From Chitinophaga pinensis DSM 2588 (lineage in GTDB: Bacteria > Bacteroidota > Bacteroidia > Chitinophagales > Chitinophagaceae), in the NCBI RefSeq assembly GCF_000024005.1, contig NC_013132.1, positions 3,404,001-3,468,000 of the forward strand: a DNA stretch of 64,000 nt, written 5' to 3'. The notes under the pieces were generated by a model, which saw only the letters and a list, made by a program, of their open reading frames with translations, was not told the origin of the DNA and made no database searches. Below are positions 35,069 to 45,207 of this stretch, one piece after another. The position numbers and the translations under genes are program-made. The first letter of the stretch is position 1; each line of letters opens with the position of its first letter.

Positions 35069-36601
35069 TTAATGCTGGCTGAGTAAACGTTGCAGGGCCT
35101 CTATACCGTCTTCGTTGTTTGGGTTTAACGCAATGGACTTCTGATACATAAGGATGGCTTCCTGTTTTTTGCCTGTCGCTGACAGCGCTTCCGCATAGCT
35201 GTCATATGTATTGAAACTGTCCGGGTACAACAGCATATTGATCATAAATGTCTGTACTGCCAGTTGCTGATGTGCCGGGAAAGAAGAAAAATATAGAAAC
35301 TCATACCCCAGCTGGTTCATTTCTTTTTCGCTGAAATAGTAATGACTGGTATCGCTCTTTAAGGTATTCAGACAACTCACCGCATTGTCAAATCCATATT
35401 GGGTAATAGCCTGTGCAAATAACCGGACCAGCGATTGTCTGACATGCGTGGGAAATGCAGGTTGCTGATTCATAATACAGAACGCAGAGGTGACCACATC
35501 GCCGAAGGGAGGCCCGGGTGCATTGTCAAAAGCAATGATCGTCTGCCCCAGGTCTATATTCCTGTAATAAAAGGTCGCCAGACCAAATTTAAAACCACCA
35601 TGTCCGACTGCCGTCCCGAATCCCGGTTGTCTGAAAATACCCCATCCCAATCCGTAACTGCCTTTCCCTGCTCCCCTCATCGTATCCATATGCTCCCATA
35701 AGGTATCGCCATTGTTCAATACAACAGGTGTAAAAGCTTCTTTCATTGATGCTGCACTGATCAACCGGCCTTCAAAGAAAGCCTTGTCAAATAATTGTAG
35801 ATCGCCGCTTGTGCTGACGATATTGGATGCTCCGATTGCCGCATCGTTATTATAGGCAGTATACATGAACCGTTTCACATTAAAGACTGCTGTATAGACG
35901 GAGTCGTAAAGCATACCATAGACCTGCGGCGTCACAATCGCCCTATCTGCCGGCCGGAAAGACGAAGCATCACAACTGGTCAGCCGCATACCAGCCGGCT
36001 CAAATATATGTTGGCGCAGGTAGGCAGCGAAGGACTGTCCGCTTAACCGTTCTACCAGCAAAGCCAGCAGCGAATAGTTAGTATTGGAATACCTGAATTG
36101 ATCGCCCGGAGAAAAATACAGGGCTGTTTTTTCTTTGATAAGGGTCGGGATGATAATGTCATTAGTGACGATCGTATCGGGATATGCCCTGATCAGTGAT
36201 TCATAGAGTTCCAGATCAGGTAATCCGGAGGTATGTGTCAGCAGCTGCCTGATGGTGATATTGCCGTAAGGAAACGACGGAAAATAATGTTGAAAAGTAT
36301 CATTCAACTGCAACAATCCTTTCTCTTTTAATTGCAGGACCGCGGTAGATGTAAATACTTTGGAAATGGAAGCCAGGTTAAACCGGGAGGAGTCATTATT
36401 GGGTCTGCCGGTGGCAATATCAGCCATGCCGAAAGAGCGCTGGTAAATTGTCTGCCCGTTTTGCGCCAGCAGTATATTCCCATTCATGTATCCCTGCTGC
36501 GCAACATGATTAAAGTATTGATTGAGTTTCCCTAACTGTCGCTGCGCATCAACCTGTATAGCACAGAGCAGGACGAGCATAAGGAAATTGGCGTGTTTCA
36601 T
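35069..36601 (-). CDS. Secreted serine hydrolase (class C beta-lactamase-like) with TPR tail
   Basis: A 510-residue protein with a signal peptide (to ~residue 19, VDAQ). It has the class C/penicillin-binding SxxK motif at S78-I-S-K81, a YSN motif (about 170) and a late 'GHGGFKFG' segment equivalent to the KTG triad element. The last ~60 residues ('QEAILMYQKSIALNPNNEDGIEALQ') form a tetratricopeptide repeat. Such proteins hydrolyse beta-lactam-like or D-amino peptides and esters in the periplasm. Substrate unknown. It is transcribed with or near the small secreted protein at 36734. Confidence 0.88.
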   Translation of the reverse strand: MKHANFLMLVLLCAIQVDAQRQLGKLNQYFNHVAQQGYMNGNILLAQNGQTIYQRSFGMADIATGRPNNDSSRFNLASISKVFTSTAVLQLKEKGLLQLNDTFQHYFPSFPYGNITIRQLLTHTSGLPDLELYESLIRAYPDTIVTNDIIIPTLIKEKTALYFSPGDQFRYSNTNYSLLALLVERLSGQSFAAYLRQHIFEPAGMRLTSCDASSFRPADRAIVTPQVYGMLYDSVYTAVFNVKRFMYTAYNNDAAIGASNIVSTSGDLQLFDKAFFEGRLISAASMKEAFTPVVLNNGDTLWEHMDTMRGAGKGSYGLGWGIFRQPGFGTAVGHGGFKFGLATFYYRNIDLGQTIIAFDNAPGPPFGDVVTSAFCIMNQQPAFPTHVRQSLVRLFAQAITQYGFDNAVSCLNTLKSDTSHYYFSEKEMNQLGYEFLYFSSFPAHQQLAVQTFMINMLLYPDSFNTYDSYAEALSATGKKQEAILMYQKSIALNPNNEDGIEALQRLLSQH

Positions 36602-36684
36602 AGTAGTGTGCGATTTGACAGCAATACTAGTGAACAGAATGAGGACTGCCCGCTAAATGTGACGAAACGCAGGGGATAAGTGAT

Positions 36685-36719
36685 CAAAAGAAACAGCCCC
36701 CGTTTTTACACGGAGGCTG
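36685..36719 (-). terminator. Minus-strand terminator
   Basis: Stem CAGCCCCCGT / ACGGAGGCTG (9 of 10 pairs) followed on the minus strand by TTTCTTTTG. It starts 15 nt after the stop of the small gene at 36734, so it separates it from the serine hydrolase. Confidence 0.65.
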
Positions 36720-36733
36720 CCTGTATAGTTAGC

Positions 36734-36973
36734 TTATTGGGGTATTGAGTCTTTTTTCCAGGTGGTGTCTTTTTTCATTTTGTGTTTCATTTTCGATTTG
36801 TGTCTGGATGTGTCAGTACCGGGAACTGTGTCCTGTTTATACTGATCAAAAGAGGCAACATATGCCTCGTCGTCTGTTATACTTGCTGCGTACGATGGCG
36901 TTGTATTTACCCCGAAGTAAACAAATGCGCCAGATACGATCAGCAAACAACATGTTGTAAGATGCTTTTTCAT
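36734..36973 (-). CDS. Small secreted lysine-rich protein
   Basis: A 79-residue protein with a clear signal peptide (about 1-29, SYAAS). The mature part is very polar with a basic tail ('SKMKHKMKKDTTWKKDS'). A terminator right after the stop supports a real transcription unit. Family not recognised. Confidence 0.6.
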   Translation of the reverse strand: MKKHLTTCCLLIVSGAFVYFGVNTTPSYAASITDDEAYVASFDQYKQDTVPGTDTSRHKSKMKHKMKKDTTWKKDSIPQ

Positions 36974-37361
36974 GACTCGTTGTTTTAAAGAGAATTAATA
37001 ATAGTATTTATTGCTAAAATCCTGCTTGATTCTGCGGAATGGGAACAAGACTATAGATCATGCTATTATATCTCATGAATAATTAAGTATTGAATATGGC
37101 TATTATGTTAATGTGGACTTCCCGATAAAAAGGGGGTAAATATGTATACAGGCACATCCGTGGAATCGGATAAGTATCGTAATGTAAGGATTGTCAGGTG
37201 ATTCTGGATTTTAAATCATATATTTGGAACGGGCATAATCATATATAGTACATTTCGGGAATTCAGTTTTTATCGTCACAATTTTCACGTTTTACACGAT
37301 CATTTAATCCATAAAGCACCGGCATTACCAGTACCCCCAGTAAATTTAAATTAACCTCTAC
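36974..37361 (+). promoter_or_regulatory. Gene-free region with candidate promoter
   Basis: 388 bp with no convincing reading frame. TATATTTG at 37219-37226 matches the TAnnTTTG box and would give a leader of ~135 nt for the amidase/caspase gene. The 9-mer AATCATATA occurs twice near it (about 37214 and 37239). Confidence 0.4.
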
Positions 37362-40300
37362 ATGAGATACGACTCCTTACCCCAGATCGAGGCTCGTTTC
37401 AAGAGTGAAGCAGCATCTCTATTGACGCCATTTTCCCTGCAGGTTCCCAATGAACAGTTGTTTCTGAAAGGACAATTGTACAAACCTGGTCGCAGCAATT
37501 ATTTCTATCCGGCAACCCACAACAAGGAACGGATAGTATTGCATTTTACAGCCGGTAATCTGAGGTCCGACATGCAAAGCCTGACCACACAGGACAGACA
37601 TGTTTCCGTTCCCTTTGTCATCGCAAGGGATGGTACCATTTATCAGTTGTTTCCTTCTGCCAACTGGTCCGGTCATATCGGTCCGGGACTTGGCAATCAG
37701 GGTACACAGAATGCACAGGACAAAGTAAGTATTGGTATCGAACTATCTAATTATGCCTATCTCGTACCGCACGACGGCGTATTGGAAACTATTTACTCCC
37801 GTCAGCCTGTCAATGGAAAACCTGGTCCGGTTGATGAATACTGCGCATTGAGTAATAGCGCCGCTTATATTAAGATCAATCAGCCATTCAGGGATCAGGT
37901 GTATTATGCGGCTTATACCCCGGAACAGATAGAAAGCACTATCATTCTGCTGCGCTATCTGACAGCGAAGTATAATATCCCGAGACAATTCCTGCCGGCA
38001 GATAAAAGATACACCACGACCAACGATGTACTCACTTTTAAAGGTATTGTCTCCCATATCAACTACCGCGCCTCCGGTAAGTGGGATATCGGTCCTGCCT
38101 TTGACTGGAACACCCTGATCAGTGGTGTTACTGCCGCTGAGTTCACACCTGCCACAACTGCCCGTTCATTGAGTTTTGCCGCCCGTGAATTATCCCCCGC
38201 TGTTACATCCGAAGCAGGTATCAACGCGCAGTTTGCTGATACAACAGGTGTAGAGGAAGGCGCACCGGAAGCTACCGACAATGAAGGTTACAATCCACTG
38301 AACTACGAAGGAAACGCTAAGAAAGATATTACACAGCCTAGCGGTAAGGTATACGCCTTACTTGCCGGTATCAATGAGTACGACAGGGTACGTAAACTGA
38401 GTGGTTGTCTGCATGACGTACAACAGGTAGAGAGCTACTTAAAAAACCGTACGCCGTTTGACTGCCGTATCGTGAAACTGACAGATGCAGCAGCTACCCG
38501 TGCCGGAATGGTAAAAGCATTTGAAGAACACCTGGGCAATGCGGGTAAGGGAGATACGATCCTTGTCTATTATTCCGGCCATGGTACCCAGGAAGATGCC
38601 GCTCCTATATGGGATGAAACTGACGGCAAACTGGAATGCCTGGTTTGTTATGATGGTGGTGCAGAAAAAGCAGCGGACTTTCTGCTGACAGATAAAGAGC
38701 TGCGTTATATGCTCGCAAAACTTTATGAAAAGACAGGTGCGCACATTGTGACCATCTTCGACTGTTGCCACTCCGGTGATAATACCCGTGGCCGCCTGGT
38801 AGACACCGCTTATAAGAATGACAAGGTAAATAAACGGATGGTTAAGGATACTTCCCGTTATTCCGGTGCATTCCCGCAACGTGAATGGACGGAATTTATC
38901 TTCGGTGATGTTATCAAAGAAGAGGATATCAAAGGCAGGAAGCCGGATGAATTTTTACCGGAAGGTATTCATATCCAGATGGCAGCTTGTGAAAGTAATC
39001 AGTCTGCCGTAGAGGTAAATGGCGAAGGCGTCTTCACCAAGAAACTCCTTGGCGCACTTGATGCCTGTACCGGTAATGTCTCTTACAATGAATTAAGCAG
39101 CCGTATCAGGCAATACCTGCGTTTCAGTTTTGAACAGACGCCCAAGATCTATGTTTCTGGTAACATGGACGAACTGCTGGCGCTCGGATTCCTGAACCGC
39201 AGTCTCAGTGATCAGACTACTATTGGTGAAGTAACTTACAACACCAAAGGCTGGCAGCTGAACCTGGGAGCTATTCATGGTGTGGACAAAAACACAAAGA
39301 TCATAATAGCGGATGCCGCAGATACCAGCCGTAAATGGAACGCTGTAGTTAATAACGTGTTTATTGATTACAGTAGCCTTCGCATTGATGGAAGTCCTGA
39401 TCAGGACCGTGCGCATAAGGCCTTTGTAGAAGGACTGATGAGTGGCCGGATCCTGCTTGAACTGAACAATAGTAATGGTCATCCTGCTGAGATGGCTAAA
39501 CTGCTGGATGAAATAGAGAGCAAAGCAAGCGGTCATTTCGAATTCCAGACTGCCGCAGGAGAGAACGGACGCAGTGCAGATTATACCCTGCATATCCGTG
39601 CAGGAGAGGCTGTGATCACACGTGCCAATGATCCTTATCGTCCGGTAGTACGTCCGCTGGATCTCCTGAAAGATAATGGCAACCTGGAACTGGTGGAAAC
39701 ACTGAAGCATATTTCCCAGTGGCATTTTATTAAAGAATTACAGAACAGCAGTATTCCTCCCGGCTTTCCTGAGCAACCCCTGCGTATCGAACTGACCCGC
39801 CTGTATACGGATGGTTGTCGTGAGAAACTGGATATTTCTTCCGGAAGGGCCACCTTCAATTTTGAAGAAAGTGCAGATCTCTGGGAAGGTGCTATGGAAA
39901 TAAAACTGACCAATACCACTAATCAAAACTTATATGTAGCTGCGCTTTACCTGGGTATACAGTTCAGCAGTTACCTGGATTACCAGGTACAATCACCCTG
40001 GCTGCTGGAACCAGGTAAGTTTATCATCATGGCTAAAAAAGGGAAAGACCGGATTATTATCCGCCAGGATGATTTTGTAAGAGAATATAACTGGCCACTG
40101 AGCATAGAGACCCTGAAGCTCATTGCCAGCACAGAAGAATTTAATGTGAAGGCATTGGGACTGGGTAATCTGCCTGCGCCGTATGTACTGGCAGACAGAG
40201 ACCGCGGAATATTGAGAGGCGGAATGGAAGTAACCCGTGGCGCAGTGATGGAGGACGAAACACCTGCAGTCTTCAATGGCTGGATCACACAAACGCTCAC

Positions 40301-41312
40301 ACTGGTGTTTAATAACCCGGCGTTCAATCGTATTGACAGTGAGATCCTGAAACAACTGATGGACTACGAAGAGACTTCTTACTTCGCCGCAGGGCTTTAT
40401 TATGACCTTGTGCCTGACGAGAACGGACAGCCGACCCAGCTGAAACTGAAACCGGAAATAAAACTACCGGAAGAAGAAAGAGGTATCTGGGGCGATGTGG
40501 TATTATGGGCGGCGAATACCATAGAAACCCGTCAGCGGAGAAGATTGTATAACCGCCTGAAGAAAACAGACCGGCTCCGTATCGTTGCAGAGGGCGATTC
40601 CTGGTTCCAGTACCCTATCCGTTTACTGGATACCCTTGATCACCTGTATAAGCTGTATGCGATCCGTAGCTTCGCAGAAGCAGGCGATACCCTGGAGCAC
40701 TATCTGAAAGAAAAAGAATACCTCAACGCCATCAAAGATGAACAGGCCCAGATATTCCTGGTGAGCGGTGGTGGTAATGATATACTCGGGTCACAGTTCC
40801 AGCAGTTCCTGCGGGATACACCGGCAGAAGATGATATCACGCCGGGCCGCTATCTCAAAGGTGCTTTCAATGACAAACTGGACGACCTGGAAAGATGGTA
40901 TAAGGATATGTTCACAGAACTGCACAACCGTTATCCTAACCTGCGCATACTGGTGCATAGCTATGACTATATCATACCGGTGGATACGGATCTGCAGCCA
41001 AAGAAAACCAGCTGGCTGGGTAAATACATGATCCTGAAACATATGAATCCACAGGCGGAAAGAGAATCCGTGATTAAGTTTATTGTCGACGAATTCAACA
41101 AACGGCTACAGAAAGTAGCGGCTGCATTCCCTGGCGTAGTATATTATGTCAATGTGAGAGATATTGTGGCGCGTGATTCCTGGTATGACGAAATTCATCC
41201 TACCAATGAAGGTTTCGGATTGGTAGCCGATAAGTTTGTCGACATTATTGAAACACTGAGAAATGACCTGCAGCCATTTGCAGAAGCGGTAGCCGTGTCT
41301 GCCGAGTCCTGA
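37362..41312 (+). CDS. Amidase_2 / caspase-like / SGNH hydrolase fusion protein
   Basis: A 1316-residue protein without signal peptide. Residues ~45-260 form an N-acetylmuramoyl-L-alanine amidase (Amidase_2/PGRP type): zinc ligands H61, H232, D242 in 'LHFTAG' and 'GIVSHINYRASGKWDIGP'. Residues ~325-600 form a caspase/metacaspase (C14) domain: 'KVYALLAGINEYD' start, catalytic H407 (YYSGHG), C469 (DCCHSGD). A beta-rich middle (~620-1040) follows. Residues ~1070-1305 form an SGNH/GDSL hydrolase: G1078-D-S1080, GGGND with N1139, D1276-E-I-H1279. All three catalytic sets appear intact, so one chain could cut peptidoglycan, protein and ester bonds. Such a combination is unfamiliar to me; roles in lysis, self-killing or phage defence are inference. 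Confidence 0.9.
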   Translation: MRYDSLPQIEARFKSEAASLLTPFSLQVPNEQLFLKGQLYKPGRSNYFYPATHNKERIVLHFTAGNLRSDMQSLTTQDRHVSVPFVIARDGTIYQLFPSANWSGHIGPGLGNQGTQNAQDKVSIGIELSNYAYLVPHDGVLETIYSRQPVNGKPGPVDEYCALSNSAAYIKINQPFRDQVYYAAYTPEQIESTIILLRYLTAKYNIPRQFLPADKRYTTTNDVLTFKGIVSHINYRASGKWDIGPAFDWNTLISGVTAAEFTPATTARSLSFAARELSPAVTSEAGINAQFADTTGVEEGAPEATDNEGYNPLNYEGNAKKDITQPSGKVYALLAGINEYDRVRKLSGCLHDVQQVESYLKNRTPFDCRIVKLTDAAATRAGMVKAFEEHLGNAGKGDTILVYYSGHGTQEDAAPIWDETDGKLECLVCYDGGAEKAADFLLTDKELRYMLAKLYEKTGAHIVTIFDCCHSGDNTRGRLVDTAYKNDKVNKRMVKDTSRYSGAFPQREWTEFIFGDVIKEEDIKGRKPDEFLPEGIHIQMAACESNQSAVEVNGEGVFTKKLLGALDACTGNVSYNELSSRIRQYLRFSFEQTPKIYVSGNMDELLALGFLNRSLSDQTTIGEVTYNTKGWQLNLGAIHGVDKNTKIIIADAADTSRKWNAVVNNVFIDYSSLRIDGSPDQDRAHKAFVEGLMSGRILLELNNSNGHPAEMAKLLDEIESKASGHFEFQTAAGENGRSADYTLHIRAGEAVITRANDPYRPVVRPLDLLKDNGNLELVETLKHISQWHFIKELQNSSIPPGFPEQPLRIELTRLYTDGCREKLDISSGRATFNFEESADLWEGAMEIKLTNTTNQNLYVAALYLGIQFSSYLDYQVQSPWLLEPGKFIIMAKKGKDRIIIRQDDFVREYNWPLSIETLKLIASTEEFNVKALGLGNLPAPYVLADRDRGILRGGMEVTRGAVMEDETPAVFNGWITQTLTLVFNNPAFNRIDSEILKQLMDYEETSYFAAGLYYDLVPDENGQPTQLKLKPEIKLPEEERGIWGDVVLWAANTIETRQRRRLYNRLKKTDRLRIVAEGDSWFQYPIRLLDTLDHLYKLYAIRSFAEAGDTLEHYLKEKEYLNAIKDEQAQIFLVSGGGNDILGSQFQQFLRDTPAEDDITPGRYLKGAFNDKLDDLERWYKDMFTELHNRYPNLRILVHSYDYIIPVDTDLQPKKTSWLGKYMILKHMNPQAERESVIKFIVDEFNKRLQKVAAAFPGVVYYVNVRDIVARDSWYDEIHPTNEGFGLVADKFVDIIETLRNDLQPFAEAVAVSAES

Positions 41313-41339
41313 GAGGATTGTTTTGTTCACTATAAAAAT

Positions 41340-41370
41340 GAGGGTGTAGCCGTTTTATCGGTACACCCTC
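41340..41370. terminator. Bidirectional terminator
   Basis: Stem GAGGGTGTA / TACACCCTC (9 bp), plus CCG/CGG inside, between the convergent fusion-protein gene and the GH81 gene. Confidence 0.82.
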
Positions 41371-41392
41371 GTTGTTTATACAGCGATGCTGT

Positions 41393-44300
41393 TTATTGAT
41401 TGGATTTGATGAGTTTGAAAGTCTGATCTTTGATCCTGATGATATAAAGACCTTTTGGAATGCGGCTGATATCTATGGTATTGATACCCGCATCCAGTTT
41501 GCCGGTCTGAATCATTTTGCCCTGAAGATCCGTCAGACTGTAAATGTCTTTCGTTTTACTCTGGATCTTTACCCAGTCATTGGCAGGGTTCGGATAGAGG
41601 ATAGGTGCTGTTACATCGGTCTTCAGTTCAGCTTTGCTGGCCAGCGTATTGTCGGCGACCAAAGGCGCTGCTCCGGTAGCTGCTGTACCACATACTTCCA
41701 GCTCGTAAATAGAGTAACCCCATTGCGTATTCCTGGCTGTACCATCCATACGGATATAACGGTAGTTGCCATTCAGGTTGTCAATGATGTCAGTCCTGTT
41801 GCCCGTAGGCATATTGGTTTTCGTAGCTATCGGCAACCAGGTATTACCATCTAAAGATCCGGTCAGAGTGTAGTTCTTCGCATTGGCTACTTCCCAGGAG
41901 ATACTGATCTTATTCACGGTGGAAATCACAGCCAGATCAACTGTTAGTTGCTGCGGATCTGTAAAGGCGCTTTCCCAACGGGAGCCCAGACTACCATCAA
42001 CAGCCAGTGCCGCATTACCGGAAGTGGCAGTAGCGGTGGCCGGTAACAGACCGTAACAACCTGTTGGCTGTTGTCCGGTAGTGGGCAGGGTAGGATAGGT
42101 CACCAGGGTTCTGGCAGGCACATTGAAAGAAGCTACGATCGCTCCGGCAGCATTGTACACATTACAGGTTTTTGCGCTTGCAGCAGGATTATATGCTACT
42201 GCGTAACTGAAGGCGCCGTTCTTTTCGAATACGCTGCTGGAAGGGAAATTGGTACGGAAGTTAAAGGAGAAAAAACCCAGGTTCTGATTTGCATGGGTGT
42301 AGAAGTAAGTCATACCTGCTACTTCGTAATCCATGATATACCTGGTGTCAGTAGGCGCCAGGGCCAGGTTATTGGCCATGAAACCAGCTGCATATTTAGG
42401 GTCGAATAACTGACGGAAACCGAGTGCCACATGGGCCCAGTCGTCACCAAAATCAGTTTCGCTGGTATGTCCGTCTATCGCTGCTGATTCCGTCATCATA
42501 TCACTATATTCTCTTTTCGCCCAGGTGGTATCCTTCGCCAGGTATTTGAAACCCGGATTAACCGGCAGGTATTGTATACCGTGGATGTGTACGGGACTGG
42601 CGCTGAAATAAGTGCCATAAGCAAAACCCTGATTGGAAAGAATGCCTACTATGTTGTGCGGATAGGCTGCCGGCAGGTTCCTGTTTTTCCAGTCAAACCA
42701 ATATTCCAGTGTGGCATACGCTTCGCTGATATAACCGAAAGCACCGGCATCGCGGATGGCTTCATCATTCAGCATGTCGCCAAGGAGGAACAGTCCGATC
42801 CATGATTGCATCGCTTCTGAAGTAGACTCCTGGTTATTGCCGGTAGACGAACTGGTACCGCCCGCATAACTATGTCCGATCCATGGATCGAATGTTCTGA
42901 AGAAAGGCAGGAAATTGTCCGTTCTGTCCCAGTTGGCGTATTGTTTAGCCACCAGTTTGATCATCGGACCATATTGTGTCAGGAAATCCGGATCTGTCAT
43001 ACCATATAATGCGCAGGCATAGATCAGGTAACCATAGTGGAAATGATTGTCCGTAAATTCGGCAGAACCATAAGATTCATTAAAACCAACAATAGCGCCC
43101 CATCTGTCATAACGGGCGAAGAATTTCTCCGTTTCACCCGGGGTATAGGTCAGCCAGTTGACCAGGCTCTCTCTTGTTTTAGCTTTCAGTGACTGGTAAG
43201 CCTGGTGATTCAGTTCCTTTGCCATGAGCGTGTATTTGGCATAGTTGACCAGGTCTTTACCACCCCAGTAGGTATCGCCGCCATAACCGGTTTTCTTAGA
43301 GAAGCGGGTCAGCATGTCAAACATGGCGTTGGCGTTGTAAGGACTGGCATCTGCCGCGTTCCGGTAAGGTGAATTATAAGTAGGCAGGATACCATTAAAA
43401 TCATACGTGAATGAGAAGGTCTTTCCGATAGCCGTTTTCATAGATCCTCTGGGCGTTACATAGTTGACCGCTGTGAATGCGATACTGTTGGCCGCATTCT
43501 GATACAGGTGTGGCAGGAAGCCCTGTATTGTATTACCGGCAGCCTGTCCTTTCAGGTTTGCGGTGGTAATATTCCAGTTGACATACACTTTACCGGCATT
43601 GGCATCATAATCATAGCCTACAGCGGTGTTGGTCACCTTGTTGAAGGCATAGGTCTCGTAAGTCGGCAGGTCGCCCGGTGCAGGCAGGGCAGATACTACA
43701 AAATACGCGTTACCATTACCGGTATTCAGTACCAGTCGTTCTGCTGCACTGCCATCGGAGGCCCAGCGGGTACCGGTATTACCATCGTTGACATTGGCGC
43801 CGGCAAAGGCAGCTTCTACTGAAGATACTTCTACCGGTTTGTTGCGTGAGAGCAGCGTAGCGCCATTAAAGACTTCCATCTCCCACAGGGAATAGGCATA
43901 GATTGAGCCTTTCTCACCCAGCGCCAGTTTGATATAGCGACCGGAAGTGTTGAAACTCAGACTATCCAGTCCGCCGTTACCATTCACTTCCGAGGCCACG
44001 GTGCTCCAGGTAGTACCATTACTGGATACCTGGATGGCATAACCTTTTGCGAAGGCGGTTTCCCAGTTCAGTTTCACTTTAGTAATGGTCTGTACAGATC
44101 CCAGGTCGATCCTGACATACTGTTGTCCCTGTAATTCTGCAGTCGTGCTGCCACTCAGGTGGATACCGAAATAACGGCCATCCGTCTGTATGACAAAGGA
44201 ATTACTGGTAGGGAACTGAATGGCGCTACCGCTTTGTGTGAGGTAGGATGCGCCTCTGTCAAAAGAGAATTCGGGATTGATACCCTGTGTTTCCAGCCAC

Positions 44301-44812
44301 ATAAATGGAATACCATGTGCCATGGTCACATCCATGTTTTTGTTGTGCAGACTGTCAGGAAGAGACATTACCAGTCCCCAGTCAGACCAGTCTTTAGCGA
44401 TCGCTTTTGAGGGCGTATAGCCGGCAGCTTTGATCATCATACTACCGCCATAGGCAATGTTAGAACCGTCGGCGACAAAGCTGTTCGGATAATACATTTT
44501 AACGCCATAGTCCTCAGGATCAGCCACTAAGGGATAGGCCCACATCAGGCCTCCATACTGTGATACTACGAGGTCGGTCCACCAGTCATTGGTCGGAATA
44601 GGTTTGTTCATTTTGTCAGCCGCGACATAAATGGGCCGGTCATAGACAAACTGATAGAGATCTCCTTTACCATCGTTATTCCCATCGATTGTGTTTTCTG
44701 AGGCCGGAGGAAAAGAAGCATAGCTTCCGGCGCCAACAGAAACGGGTGTTTGTGCATGCGTTTGCAATGCAGCGGCAGCCAGCAGGATCGCTGACAGATA
44801 CAGGCTTTTCAT
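41393..44812 (-). CDS. Secreted GH81 endo-1,3-beta-glucanase with F5/8-type domains and T9SS sorting domain
   Basis: A 1139-residue secreted enzyme. Signal peptide ends at about residue 20 (THAQ). The GH81 fold is marked by 'FTDNHFHYGYLIYAC' and 'NNQESTSEAMQSW', which carry the conserved acid residues; the N-terminal half contains the characteristic 'NDWWTDLVVSQYGG'. Two discoidin-type (F5/8) carbohydrate-binding regions are inserted or appended ('LGSVQTITKVKLNWETA', 'AKNYTLTGSLDGNTWLPIA'). The last ~75 residues form a T9SS type A sorting domain ('LYPNPANDWV'). It degrades beta-1,3-glucans such as fungal or algal cell-wall polymers outside the cell. It stands alone, with its promoter (TATATTTG) near heptad element C. 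Confidence 0.93.
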   Translation of the reverse strand: MKSLYLSAILLAAAALQTHAQTPVSVGAGSYASFPPASENTIDGNNDGKGDLYQFVYDRPIYVAADKMNKPIPTNDWWTDLVVSQYGGLMWAYPLVADPEDYGVKMYYPNSFVADGSNIAYGGSMMIKAAGYTPSKAIAKDWSDWGLVMSLPDSLHNKNMDVTMAHGIPFMWLETQGINPEFSFDRGASYLTQSGSAIQFPTSNSFVIQTDGRYFGIHLSGSTTAELQGQQYVRIDLGSVQTITKVKLNWETAFAKGYAIQVSSNGTTWSTVASEVNGNGGLDSLSFNTSGRYIKLALGEKGSIYAYSLWEMEVFNGATLLSRNKPVEVSSVEAAFAGANVNDGNTGTRWASDGSAAERLVLNTGNGNAYFVVSALPAPGDLPTYETYAFNKVTNTAVGYDYDANAGKVYVNWNITTANLKGQAAGNTIQGFLPHLYQNAANSIAFTAVNYVTPRGSMKTAIGKTFSFTYDFNGILPTYNSPYRNAADASPYNANAMFDMLTRFSKKTGYGGDTYWGGKDLVNYAKYTLMAKELNHQAYQSLKAKTRESLVNWLTYTPGETEKFFARYDRWGAIVGFNESYGSAEFTDNHFHYGYLIYACALYGMTDPDFLTQYGPMIKLVAKQYANWDRTDNFLPFFRTFDPWIGHSYAGGTSSSTGNNQESTSEAMQSWIGLFLLGDMLNDEAIRDAGAFGYISEAYATLEYWFDWKNRNLPAAYPHNIVGILSNQGFAYGTYFSASPVHIHGIQYLPVNPGFKYLAKDTTWAKREYSDMMTESAAIDGHTSETDFGDDWAHVALGFRQLFDPKYAAGFMANNLALAPTDTRYIMDYEVAGMTYFYTHANQNLGFFSFNFRTNFPSSSVFEKNGAFSYAVAYNPAASAKTCNVYNAAGAIVASFNVPARTLVTYPTLPTTGQQPTGCYGLLPATATATSGNAALAVDGSLGSRWESAFTDPQQLTVDLAVISTVNKISISWEVANAKNYTLTGSLDGNTWLPIATKTNMPTGNRTDIIDNLNGNYRYIRMDGTARNTQWGYSIYELEVCGTAATGAAPLVADNTLASKAELKTDVTAPILYPNPANDWVKIQSKTKDIYSLTDLQGKMIQTGKLDAGINTIDISRIPKGLYIIRIKDQTFKLIKSNQ

Positions 44813-44909
44813 AGATTTTACCAGGTTATTTTGAGTTTACATAAAGGGTGTTGAAAATCTGCGTCGGTTCTTTAACGTGAAATATCCAGGGCATGAGGGT
44901 AGAGCCGTT

Positions 44910-44917
44910 CAAATATA
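44910..44917 (-). promoter_or_regulatory. Candidate -7 box for the GH81 gene
   Basis: On the minus strand it reads TATATTTG, matching TAnnTTTG, 98 bp before the GH81 start. Upstream of it (-33 side) lies heptad element C. Confidence 0.45.
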
Positions 44918-44928
44918 CTACTTTAAAG

Positions 44929-45178
44929 AATTAGGAATTAGGAATTAAGAATTAAGAATTAAGAATTAAGAATTAAGAATTAAGAATTAAGAATTAAGAA
45001 TTAAGAATTAAGAATTAAGAATTAAGTTGCCATAAACATTTGTAAGCTGACAATGTCATTATTTTATAAAAAACGCTATGCAGAAAAAATTATTTCAGCA
45101 GGGTTTAGTTTTACAGAAACACATTTTTAGAGGCATAATTCCTAATTCCTAATTCCTAATTGCCAATTGCCAATTGTT
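44929..45178. repeat. Heptad-array inverted-repeat element, copy C (largest array)
   Basis: Two AATTAGG and twelve AATTAAG heptads at 44929-45026, a ~110-bp interior, then six inverted heptads (AATTCCT x3, AATTGCC x2, AATTGTT) at 45137-45178. It lies between the divergent GH81 and lipoprotein genes. Confidence 0.9.
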
Positions 45179-45207
45179 AGCTACATTTAATGCATAGAAT
45201 ATTACCT

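Noticed and set aside
41372..41854. Plus-strand open frame antisense to the GH81 C-terminus
   Set aside because: Lies on the T9SS sorting-domain coding region of a clear gene and starts inside the bidirectional terminator region.
44929..45178. Tandem heptads considered as a CRISPR array
   Set aside because: Units are 7 bp with no spacers, and the inverted array on the other side does not fit CRISPR.
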